Assembly: GCF_032854445.1 (NCBI RefSeq)
Contig: NC_088301.1
Coordinates: 41,847,116 to 41,899,186 of the forward strand
DNA from: Liolophura sinensis
Taxonomy: Eukaryota; Mollusca; Polyplacophora; Chitonida; Chitonidae
Reading direction: 5' to 3'
Length of the DNA: 52,071 nt
In this document: in pieces, positions 48,501 through 52,071 of the stretch
Layout: the number at the start of each line of letters is the position of its first letter
Position numbering within the stretch: the stretch's first letter is position 1
Position numbers and translations under genes: made by a program
Notes under the pieces: model-generated
The model's input: only the letters and a program-made list of their open reading frames with translations
Told to the model about the DNA's origin: nothing
Databases searched by the model: none

Positions 48501-49694
48501 ATGGTTCCTCCGTGGGTGTGCCTTTCAGTGTGTGCAGTGAATCCTGGAATTCTTTTGTTAGAGATCCAATATGGCTGTGAATGCAAGTCATCTAACAGTT
48601 AAGATAAACTGATTTTACAGTGATGTGGTCAGGTTATCATAGTGAACATTGAAAACACATTTACTTCTTTACTTAGATTAATGTGCTATACTCTATAATG
48701 TGCTATATCCTGTTTTAACCACTTTGTCACAGTATACAAGTGCTTGGAATGCACATATATTGTTTCTGATCTAAATGTAGTATTATTTACTAGTATATTA
48801 GTATTACTACGTGTAGTATGAGTTAAGCACATCTATTATTATATATACATGTACATGTGAATCATGGTTGTTATACCGAACCTTGTAAGGAGCCTGCGTG
48901 GCCTAGTGACTAGCATGCTAGCACAGCACAGTGCCTGTCACCAGTGCAGTCACTCTGATTTGAAGTCCAGCTCATGCTGGCTTGCTCTGCTGTTGTATGT
49001 GTGAAGGTTTGCCCCATTTCCTTTCACCATAAAGTTGGCCATCGTCATACACATTCTTGAAACATTCTAGAGAATAGCATAACACCAATCAAATAGATAA
49101 ATAAAATGAACCTTGTACATGTATATTATATAGTGATGTTCCACATAATGACTATTTATCTTTTTTATTAGGATATCTGTGCGATGAATACACTGCCTCT
49201 TCCCGGCTACGAAGTCAAGTTGATGGAAGATGAACTTGACAAACCAAATGTGTTTGTTCTATATCACAAAAACCAAACGGAATACTGTTTCCATACTGAA
49301 GACAAGATAAAAGCCAATAAGTAAGTGTGTGAATAAGGAATATAATTCTGTTGTAATTTAGCGGTGGTGACAGTACATTAACAATGTAACTTCTTATTAC
49401 AAATGAATAAGATTTGACTTTCATTATGCTTTACAGTAAAGTCAGAAGTTGTGTTGGTTAGCATATTAATGAGCATCCTTTCAGTCGTACACATGATTTT
49501 TGTCTGCCAAATGTCTTTTTAGTGTAACTTATGTTGCTTTTTTTTTTAAATCTTTTAGATGGTTGAAAGTGTTGGAGAAGCTTGTGGTGGCAGAAATACC
49601 TGAGGATGCACATATTGCTCGTCTGAGTAGTGACTCTGATAATTCAGACAAGTCGGAGAAATCAGAACTATCTGAAAAAACGGATGATTCCTGA
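9127..49694 (+). CDS. FGD4-like: FGD-family Rho GEF (DH-PH-FYVE-PH), spliced, 19 exons traced, 5' end incomplete
   Basis: Spliced coding region of a FYVE, RhoGEF and PH domain protein. Exons are 9127-9282, 12457-12642, 31913-33021, 40993-41106, 41575-41723, 41992-42148, 43108-43195, 43479-43529, 44026-44084, 44490-44636, 45003-45086, 45852-45931, 46256-46286, 46802-46885, 47244-47381, 47744-47905, 48305-48433, 49172-49320 and 49559-49694. All introns are GT-AG and all phases match, giving about 1,069 residues (numbering used below starts at the split codon at 9127). Domains by eye: disordered Ser/Cys-rich N-terminus 1-484, DH about 495-705, PH1 about 718-815, FYVE about 845-915, PH2 about 933-1040, acidic tail to 1069. 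Family knowledge: FGD proteins activate Cdc42 (some also Rac) and link actin remodelling to phosphoinositide membranes. The DH and FYVE wording is closest to FGD1-FGD4 rather than FGD5/6. This is a by-eye judgement; which paralogue it is remains open. The true start codon lies upstream. Confidence 0.93.
9283..12456 (+). other. FGD intron 1 (traced chain)
   Basis: 3.2 kb, GT-AG. Contains a GC-richer island at about 9690-9955, open for 87 codons on the plus strand but not recognisable, and a weak tRNA-like stretch near 11045-11090. Otherwise AT-rich. Confidence 0.7.
9690..9955 (+). other. GC-richer island in intron 1, unassigned
   Basis: Noticeably richer in G and C than its surroundings and open in one frame for 87 codons. 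The translation (for example [20 protein letters not shown]) matches nothing I recognise and no convincing splice pair brackets it. It could be a decayed repeat or a rarely used exon. Confidence 0.25.
12457..12642 (+). CDS. FGD4-like: FGD gene exon 2 (N-terminal region)
   Basis: Sixty-two codons, phase 1 to phase 1, with acceptor GGACACAG|AT and donor TTACA|GTAAGT. Residues 53-114 include a Ser-rich, probably phosphorylated stretch ([15 protein letters not shown]) followed by a basic run ([11 protein letters not shown]). The acceptor polypyrimidine tract is modest. Phase agreement with both neighbours and the strong donor support it. It is followed by the 19.3-kb intron. Confidence 0.75.
15022..15250 (+). 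repeat. tRNA-derived SINE, diverged (family C)
   Basis: Has a tRNA-like head with A-box-like TGGCAAAGTTGA and a good B box GGTTCAAACCTG, followed by a non-tRNA body containing GTTAAAGAGCACTTAACGTTCA. I recall that last block from molluscan SINEs. Boundaries are approximate. Confidence 0.5.
15275..15376 (+). repeat. SINE 3' module with (GTCA)8 microsatellite tail
   Basis: CATAAAACAGACCATCATGT and TATAAGTGAAAAATTCTTAAG correspond to the family A 3' module. It is followed at 15337-15368 by eight perfect GTCA units and then ATCAAATAG. The microsatellite probably grew from the SINE tail. Confidence 0.6.
21797..21880 (-). repeat. SINE (family A) fragment, minus strand
   Basis: ATTATTTCACTTACACAACGG, then CGGCTAGCATTCGGGTGGGA and AAGAAACCAGGGACAG, are reverse complements of the family A 3' module (CCCACC..AATGCTGGCCGCC..GTATAAGTGAAATA). 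Only this part is recognisable. Confidence 0.6.
23391..23504 (+). other. Exon-like open segment in intron 2, unassigned
   Basis: A 114-base stretch after acceptor-like GTGTCCTGTAG and before a weak donor-like CTGG|GTTAGC is open only in phase 0 (for example [20 protein letters not shown]). It is GC-richer than its surroundings. Phase 0 does not fit the phase-1 junction of intron 2, so it cannot be a simple cassette of the traced transcript. Possibly a fossil or lncRNA exon, or chance. Confidence 0.2.
23755..23769. repeat. Target-site duplication, left copy
   Basis: ATTTTTTTGGATGAG, identical to 24135-24149, bounding the minus-strand SINE. Confidence 0.85.
23770..24134 (-). repeat. Full-length tRNA-derived SINE (family B), minus strand, with 15-bp target-site duplication
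   Basis: On the minus strand the head has A box TAGCACAGTTGG (plus coordinates 24111-24122) and B box GATCAATCC (24070-24078). A conserved central region includes GAGCGGTGGAAATCCGTCC and CAACAAGGAGGCACATTAC, resembling conserved SINE central domains of the Nin-DC type (from memory, to be checked). The 3' end carries GACGTTAAACCCCAAGCAC and an (ACTC)n tail. It is flanked by a perfect direct repeat ATTTTTTTGGATGAG at 23755-23769 and 24135-24149. The frames on the minus strand here are part of this element, not a gene. Confidence 0.88.
24135..24149. repeat. Target-site duplication, right copy
   Basis: ATTTTTTTGGATGAG, identical to 23755-23769. It follows the tRNA-like head, as expected for L1/RTE-type retroposition of a minus-strand insertion. 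Confidence 0.85.
28613..28853 (+). repeat. Inverted repeat, left arm (about 241 bp)
   Basis: Highly similar to the reverse complement of about 29067-29308. Shared blocks include CATAAGCTTACC, GAACACCTCT, CACCAAATAATTTGTCTGTC, CGTAGTCA, GTGTTCCC, TGAAACTATAGTGGAAA, GATAAATTCCAACTCCA, TGCCATGTTTGAAT and CTCCTCACAG, in the same order. It is not a recognised transposon. It may be a fold-back/MITE-type element or two opposing copies of one repeat. Confidence 0.85.
29067..29308 (-). repeat. Inverted repeat, right arm (about 242 bp)
   Basis: Reverse-complement partner of 28613-28853, separated by a spacer of about 213 bp. Both arms read open in the same sense in one frame (shared peptide [13 protein letters not shown]), which follows from the duplication and is not evidence of a gene. 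No clear target-site duplication was seen outside the arms. Confidence 0.85.
30481..30595. repeat. Poly-T tract and (AT)n microsatellite
   Basis: Thirty-one bases of T interrupted by one C at 30481-30511, and a perfect AT dinucleotide run at 30565-30595. The frame through them encodes only poly-Phe and Ile-Tyr repeats. Confidence 0.9.
31913..33021 (+). CDS. FGD4-like: FGD gene exon 3: large disordered N-terminal exon with cysteine cluster
   Basis: An uninterrupted 1,109-base coding exon (residues 115-484), entered at acceptor TTTGTAG|CC in phase 1 and left at AAACAG|GTATGT in phase 0. It begins with a basic segment ([16 protein letters not shown]), then a cysteine-rich stretch at residues 141-228 that includes CDCDCDC and a CC pair. 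Next come many Ser-Pro and Arg-x-x-Ser motifs ([32 protein letters not shown]) and an acidic Ser/Asp patch just before the DH domain ([20 protein letters not shown]). This is typical of an unstructured regulatory region: kinase, 14-3-3 or SH3 binding are inferences. It is much longer than its neighbours and GC-richer than the flanking introns. Confidence 0.92.
34690..34795 (+). repeat. Possible truncated SINE 3' end
   Basis: GGGTTTATAGTATGGTGTTA followed by AAACAGTAATTG and an A-rich AAATAAACAAACAAGTAAAT tail resembles the family A 3' terminus. The upstream part is not clearly alignable. Confidence 0.35.
39504..39677 (+). CDS. Candidate alternative first coding exon with hydrophobic membrane segment
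   Basis: An ATG at 39504 (G at -3 and +4) opens 58 codons ending in phase 0 at donor CAAAG|GTACAT. That matches the phase-0 acceptor of the DH exon at 40993. An in-frame TGA at 39474-39476 lies upstream, so the frame could only start here or use a poor acceptor. Residues about 5-41 are strongly hydrophobic, with two internal prolines ([20 protein letters not shown]), followed by a hydrophilic stretch [13 protein letters not shown]. If real, the gene would have a short isoform of about 643 residues: a membrane-inserted N-terminus followed by complete DH-PH-FYVE-PH, without the cysteine/serine-rich region. The donor is only fair and no family precedent comes to mind. It may be a chance frame. 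Confidence 0.33.
40993..41106 (+). CDS. FGD4-like: FGD gene exon 4: start of DH/RhoGEF domain
   Basis: Thirty-eight codons, phase 0 on both sides; acceptor TGTTTTAG|GAT, donor GACCAG|GTAAGT. Residues 485-522. After an acidic linker ([14 protein letters not shown]) the first DH helix (CR1) begins: [19 protein letters not shown]. Glu510, in KTERAY, is in the position of the conserved DH glutamate that contacts switch I of the GTPase. This exon receives either exon 3 or the candidate alternative first exon. Confidence 0.95.
41575..41723 (+). CDS. FGD4-like: FGD gene exon 5: DH domain
   Basis: Residues 523-571 with a split Trp codon at the 3' end (phase 2). Acceptor CTTTTCAG|GTA, donor GACTG|GTAAGC. 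Continues the DH helical bundle: the segment [20 protein letters not shown] corresponds to the second conserved helix, where FGD proteins typically read IFSNI..I..FH..FLLP. Confidence 0.95.
41992..42148 (+). CDS. FGD4-like: FGD gene exon 6: DH domain
   Basis: Residues 572-624, entered after a long T-tract acceptor (TTTTTCAG|GG) and left at AATACAG|GTGTGT, phase 2 to phase 0. Contains the FGD-type motif [20 protein letters not shown] and a following helix [20 protein letters not shown]. Confidence 0.95.
43108..43195 (+). CDS. FGD4-like: FGD gene exon 7: DH domain CR3
   Basis: Residues 625-653, phase 0 to phase 1; acceptor TTTTCACAG|AAA, donor GAAAG|GTAAAT. Encodes the most conserved DH helix, [20 protein letters not shown], which is nearly invariant across Dbl-family exchange factors. 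This exon alone establishes the RhoGEF assignment. Confidence 0.97.
43479..43529 (+). CDS. FGD4-like: FGD gene exon 8: DH domain
   Basis: A small exon of 51 bases (residues 654-670, phase 1 to phase 1), acceptor TCTGTCAACAG|AT, donor CTGAAG|GTAAGA. Encodes [17 protein letters not shown], the direct continuation of the CR3 helix after the LLLK motif. Confidence 0.95.
44026..44084 (+). CDS. FGD4-like: FGD gene exon 9: DH domain
   Basis: Fifty-nine bases (residues 671-690, phase 1 to phase 0), acceptor TTCTTCTTACAG|AT, donor AAAATT|GTAAGA. Encodes [19 protein letters not shown], the last long DH helix. Confidence 0.93.
44235..44430 (+). repeat. Degenerate SINE (family A-like)
   Basis: GGGCACACTGGTTTCCTCCA and CCCATAAACCTGACATCTGT, followed by an ATCAATTAAACCAAC tail, resemble the 3' module of family A (TTTCCTCCCACCATAA...CTGGCC...AATCAAATAAA). 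The head is poorly preserved. Confidence 0.4.
44490..44636 (+). CDS. FGD4-like: FGD gene exon 10: DH end and start of PH1
   Basis: Forty-nine codons, phase 0 on both sides (residues 691-739), acceptor CTGTTTGCAG|GAA, donor ATTTTG|GTAAAT. It covers the DH C-terminus ([15 protein letters not shown]), the linker and the first PH strands. [20 protein letters not shown] followed by RYIIL is the classic strand-turn-strand start of a PH domain in Dbl proteins. Confidence 0.95.
45003..45086 (+). CDS. FGD4-like: FGD gene exon 11: PH1
   Basis: Twenty-eight codons (residues 740-767), phase 0 on both sides, acceptor TATGTTGCAG|TTT, donor ATGGAG|GTAAGA. Encodes the PH core [10 protein letters not shown] (F-N-D/N-x-L-L-Y/I-C is typical of FGD PH1) and [11 protein letters not shown]. 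Confidence 0.94.
45852..45931 (+). CDS. FGD4-like: FGD gene exon 12: PH1
   Basis: Residues 768-793, phase 0 to phase 2; acceptor TTTTTAATAG|ATC, donor GCCAG|GTAAAT. Encodes later PH1 strands, including [18 protein letters not shown], matching the F-x-V-x-x-K-x-R/K-x-x-E-x-Q-A pattern of the family. Confidence 0.93.
46256..46286 (+). CDS. FGD4-like: FGD gene exon 13: PH1 microexon
   Basis: A 31-base exon (residues 794-804, phase 2 to phase 0) with a strong T-rich acceptor (TTTTTTCTTACAG|C) and donor AATCG|GTAAGG. Encodes [11 protein letters not shown], the start of the C-terminal PH helix. The Trp is the near-invariant PH tryptophan. Skipping would shift the frame (31 bases), so it is probably constitutive. 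Confidence 0.9.
46563..46745 (+). repeat. Diverged SINE (family A)
   Basis: B-box-like GGATCAAATCC runs straight into CAGCTCTTGCTGG, as in the copy at 1-200. A 3' module follows, with TCCACCAATTTAC, CAGTATGATAAATCATCCTT and GAGTGCTGCTTAAAAC matching the CTTGAGTACGGCGTAAAAC consensus shared by other copies. Confidence 0.6.
46802..46885 (+). CDS. FGD4-like: FGD gene exon 14: PH1 C-terminal helix and linker
   Basis: Twenty-eight codons (residues 805-832), phase 0 on both sides, acceptor TTTTCACTGCAG|GCA, donor AATGTT|GTAAGT. Encodes the end of the PH helix ([20 protein letters not shown]) and a polar linker towards the FYVE finger. Confidence 0.92.
47244..47381 (+). CDS. FGD4-like: FGD gene exon 15: FYVE zinc finger, first half
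   Basis: Forty-six codons (residues 833-878), phase 0 on both sides, acceptor TTATTTATTCAG|AGC, donor GGAATT|GTGAGT. Carries the WxxD motif (Trp848-Asp851), the first zinc-binding pair Cys857/Cys860 and the basic phosphoinositide-binding motif RRRHHCRAC (868-876) with Cys873/Cys876. The lead-in [18 protein letters not shown] is characteristic of FGD FYVE domains. Confidence 0.97.
47744..47905 (+). CDS. FGD4-like: FGD gene exon 16: FYVE zinc finger, second half
   Basis: Fifty-four codons (residues 879-932), phase 0 on both sides, acceptor CTTTCTGCCAG|GTT, donor TTACAG|GTAAGC. Supplies Cys881/Cys884 (VVCSKC) and Cys902/Cys905 (RVCDNC), completing eight zinc ligands. All three FYVE signatures (WxxD, RRHHCR, RVC) are present, so PI3P-type lipid binding is expected from the family. 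A Lys-rich linker (GKKKKILQ) follows. Confidence 0.97.
48305..48433 (+). CDS. FGD4-like: FGD gene exon 17: PH2, first half
   Basis: Forty-three codons (residues 933-975), phase 0 on both sides, acceptor TGTTTTTTCCAG|GTG, donor CATCAG|GTGAGA. Encodes [20 protein letters not shown] and [16 protein letters not shown], the W-x-R-R-W turn and strand of a PH domain, as expected after the FYVE finger in FGD proteins. Confidence 0.95.
48888..49107 (+). repeat. Full-length tRNA-derived SINE (family A) with 10-bp target-site duplication
   Basis: Begins AGGAGCCTGCGTGGCCTAGTG with an A box TGGCCTAGTGAC (48899-48910) and a B-box-like GATTTGAAGTCC (48957-48968). The body and 3' module follow (CCAGCTCATGCTGG, TTTCACCATAAAGTTGGCC, CATTCTTGAAACATTC, AACACCAATCAAATAG), ending in an A-rich tail. 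The direct repeat GAACCTTGTA flanks it at 48878-48887 and 49108-49117. Confidence 0.85.
49172..49320 (+). CDS. FGD4-like: FGD gene exon 18: PH2, middle
   Basis: Residues 976-1024, phase 0 to phase 2, acceptor TTTTTTATTAG|GAT, donor CAATAA|GTAAGT. Encodes PH2 strands with the family-like segment [10 protein letters not shown] and the run [23 protein letters not shown] with a clean target-site duplication sits 64 bp upstream of the acceptor. Confidence 0.94.
49559..49694 (+). CDS. FGD4-like: FGD gene exon 19: PH2 C-terminal helix, acidic tail and stop
   Basis: Residues 1025-1069 plus a TGA stop at 49692-49694; acceptor TTTAAATCTTTTAG|A, phase 2. [19 protein letters not shown] is the C-terminal PH helix with its conserved Trp1026. 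It ends with a serine/acidic tail ([20 protein letters not shown]) that looks like a run of casein-kinase-2 type sites. No PDZ or CAAX motif is seen at the extreme C-terminus. Confidence 0.95.
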
Positions 49695-51353
49695 TCAGGC
49701 CTAGGCTGTTTGGACTGTTGGAATCCTCTCTGATAATGTACAGTGTTAATGAGTGGTGGAGTTGTGCAGAATGCTGGTGAATGTGAAAATGAAAGTACTC
49801 CTTCTCCAGACTTTAATGGGAATCTCAAGAAAGTGAAACTTTTGATGACAAAAAATAGAAAAAGCCAGTTGTAGATGTTTTAGAAGGTGCTCACTGCCGT
49901 GATCCCTGTTGTTGTAACACATTACAATGCAAAGTGTTAAACCAAGTCTCAGTGTCTTCATTACTTATTTGCAAAACTGTAAGACAACTGAATTTTACAG
50001 ACTACATGGTGAAACTGAAGGTTGTAGAGGCTGTCTTTGTTGTGAGCTGACTGCATTTGTACTCATACACTGAGCGGGCTCAAATGTTTGCTACCAAGCC
50101 CTGTAACTCACTGGGCAATGGTAGACAACTGTAGCTAAAATGATCTTGGAATTACGAGGTTTGACCATACTTTGTAAATAAGATTCCATCTTCCATCATA
50201 AAGCTTGCTTATTGTAGACCATCAGATCCTATTGCCAAAGAATTCTGTTCATCTACATGTAACAATACCAGCTTTCCAAAGTGAGAAAAACATGTTTGAT
50301 AAAGTTTGCTGGGGGTGATGACCTTTATAGGCAATTTGCCACTTAATGTCGTATACTTATTTCCTTTCTTCATACATGTTTTGATGATGACCATACTGCA
50401 AACAATTCTTAAGTACCGTTTGTTTTTGTTACATTATGTATTATAAACAGATTTTGTTTTTTCCTTTTTGGCTGCAACATGTAGATTTGTAATACAATAA
50501 TATTGACACTCTTGCCCATGATATATAATCATCATGTTCGAGATGCAAAGCAAATCACCTGCTTCATTACTCACTTTTATCATGTATATATATGTTAGCT
50601 GCTGTTAGAAATTTGCCAACACTATAAATGTTCAGGTGACATAATTTTGTCTCTTGACCACTGTTAACCTCACTATGAAGGGGCCAGCTGTGAACAGTCA
50701 TGTTTATGTTGTGCAAGTACTGTCTCTCTGTCTGTCCGTCTGTTGTATTTTGCATATGGCCTAGTAATTGTCAGGTTGTAGGAATATATTGCTCATGTAT
50801 ACTCCAGGAATCCATTATGAAAACAAATTTATGTAAATGTTTCTAAATCTTCATTTATTAAGTCTCTGATAGAACAACCCGATGATGCATCCTTTTCATT
50901 GTGACCACATATGTGTTTGCCCAAACTGCAAAGTTCACTTTTTAGAAACTAAGTGCACATTTGGAATTTCTAGCCTCATACTGTCTTACAGTGGTAAATG
51001 ACAATGATGTTGCTGTAGCTCAGACATGTACATTTTTACGTATGCATACATATATAAGTTTGGCGTGAACCAAGAGCTGTATTGTTCAGACAGCTCAGAT
51101 TCTCCATAACAATCATGGATACATAAATTTATTAATTTTACATTTTATGACCTCAAATGCTCAACTTTTGGAACTCTTGGATGCTTAACATGCTCCCCAT
51201 CCACAACAAGGTTTTATAAAATTTTGTGTAGTGAAGTTTATAATTTACTTATCACATATGGCTTGCTTGTGTACTACATTGAATGTGAAAATCATGAAAA
51301 CCACAACTGAATTTAATACAACCATTTTATACTGAAGATTTTTTATTAAAGAA

Positions 51354-51359
51354 AATAAA
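51354..51359 (+). terminator. Candidate proximal poly(A) signal AATAAA
   Basis: AATAAA preceded by an ATTAAA a few bases upstream, followed by a modest T/G-rich stretch (GATGTTTCTGTGG). Use would give a 3' UTR of about 1.7 kb. Confidence 0.45.
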
Positions 51360-51924
51360 GGATGTTTCTGTGGCAGCAATCATCTTGAAAACTTTTAATC
51401 TAATATCAGGTAAAGTTTTGGAGATGTAATACATCGTCAATGAAGTTTACTTTGCTTCAGTTTGAGTTTATTTGTCACAAATGTTCAGAAATTATTTCTC
51501 ACATATTTATTAATAATAATAAGTTAACAATGTTTTTGGATTTATCTATGATTTTATAAGGTGCTAAAGACATTTTCTTAGTGTTCAGCTGGAAATGACT
51601 TTTGAATACTTCTGTTGCCATAAAAATTAAGAATTCTATAAGTTAAATTTTACTGAAACATTGCTGCTGTTTGTGACTTAAAGAAGACTTCAGAAATGTG
51701 CCAACAATTGTTCAAGAATGGAAGTATGTTAGGATACTGTCTCCAGATTAGATCACCAGTAAACATGATAACTTGTTTTTAATTCTGAAAGTGTGAATAG
51801 CTACATGTACATGGAGTTCATACTCAGTTTATGTTAGGTACCAAGAGTTAAACATTGGTTCTGAGTGTAAATGTTTATGAAGGATGTTATGGCATGCAAG
51901 AAAAAGCACTGGCTGTGAGAGTGA

Positions 51925-51930
51925 AATAAA
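51925..51930 (+). terminator. Candidate distal poly(A) signal AATAAA
   Basis: AATAAA followed, 9 bases on, by a clear GU-rich downstream element (GTGTGTATGGTGGTGTCGGT). This is the better of the two arrangements for cleavage and polyadenylation. Confidence 0.55.
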
Positions 51931-52071
51931 AAGAAAGTGTGTATGGTGGTGTCGGTGATAAAAAGTTGCAATATCTGGAATTTCATTGAATGCCTCAACA
52001 ACTTCCATACAGTTTAAGTTTTATTTCCTAGAGAGTCTTACCAACCACAATTAAGATTGTTGTTCAAGTCT

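Larger units (their letters stand above)
41107..49558 (+). other. Small introns between FGD exons 4 and 19
   Basis: Fifteen GT-AG introns of about 240-960 bases. Those longer than 300 bases: 41107-41574, 42149-43107, 43530-44025, 44085-44489, 44637-45002, 45087-45851, 45932-46255, 46287-46801, 46886-47243, 47382-47743, 47906-48304 and 48434-49171. I see only AT-rich sequence in them, except for SINE-derived sequence at about 44235-44430, 46563-46745 and 48888-49107. Confidence 0.85.
49695..51950 (+). other. 3' UTR of the FGD gene
   Basis: AT-rich sequence after the stop codon with no credible coding frame. It is taken as the 3' UTR up to one of two poly(A) signals (51354-51359, 51925-51930). 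The end is inferred, not observed. Confidence 0.6.

Noticed and set aside
1-52071. CRISPR array, prophage or bacterial operon
   Set aside because: The window is clearly eukaryotic: spliced gene, SINEs and AT-rich introns; no regularly spaced short repeats with unique spacers.

Overview
This window looks like invertebrate nuclear DNA, most likely from a mollusc or another lophotrochozoan. It is AT-rich with long introns and canonical GT-AG splice sites. It carries several copies of tRNA-derived SINEs of a kind I associate with bivalve and gastropod genomes, and the palindromic word TACATGTA is scattered throughout. There are no bacterial-style genes, and nearly all long open frames are short and non-coding. 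A 200-base run of N at 2665-2864 marks an assembly gap.

The window is dominated by one plus-strand gene, an FGD-family Rho guanine-nucleotide exchange factor (FYVE, RhoGEF and PH domain protein), closest by eye to the FGD1-FGD4 (frabin) group. I could follow 19 coding exons from 9127 to the stop codon at 49692-49694. Every junction is GT-AG and every reading-frame phase agrees. Together they encode about 1,069 residues: a long, low-complexity, Ser-rich N-terminal region (exons 1-3), a DH/RhoGEF domain (exons 4-10), a first PH domain (exons 10-14), a complete eight-cysteine FYVE zinc finger (exons 15-16), a second PH domain (exons 17-19) and an acidic Ser-rich tail. The DH-PH-FYVE-PH order is diagnostic. 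The first exon in this chain begins in mid-codon, so at least one more 5' coding exon exists. A phase-compatible candidate, with a good Kozak context and an in-frame stop just upstream, lies at 5704-5770, but it overlaps a degenerate tandem repeat.

Layout: 1-5703 is 5' flank or untranslated sequence with a SINE, a three-copy tandem repeat of about 175 bp and the gap. From 5738 to about 6760 there is a nested minisatellite. Exons 1 and 2 (9127-9282, 12457-12642) are followed by a 19.3-kb intron holding a young minus-strand SINE with a perfect 15-bp target-site duplication, a large inverted repeat (about 240-bp arms) and simple repeats. Exon 3 (31913-33021) is the only large exon and encodes an unusual cysteine cluster. 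After an 8-kb intron, the catalytic and membrane-targeting domains are packed into 16 small exons between 40993 and 49694. A roughly 2.2-kb 3' UTR follows, with two candidate poly(A) signals.

The most interesting possibility is a candidate alternative first coding exon at 39504-39677. It is phase-compatible with the DH exon and would replace the whole N-terminal region with a strongly hydrophobic segment, giving a membrane-anchored short isoform. Other points worth checking are the CDCDCDC cysteine cluster, the inverted repeat, and SINE copies lying within about 45-65 bp of four 3' splice sites.
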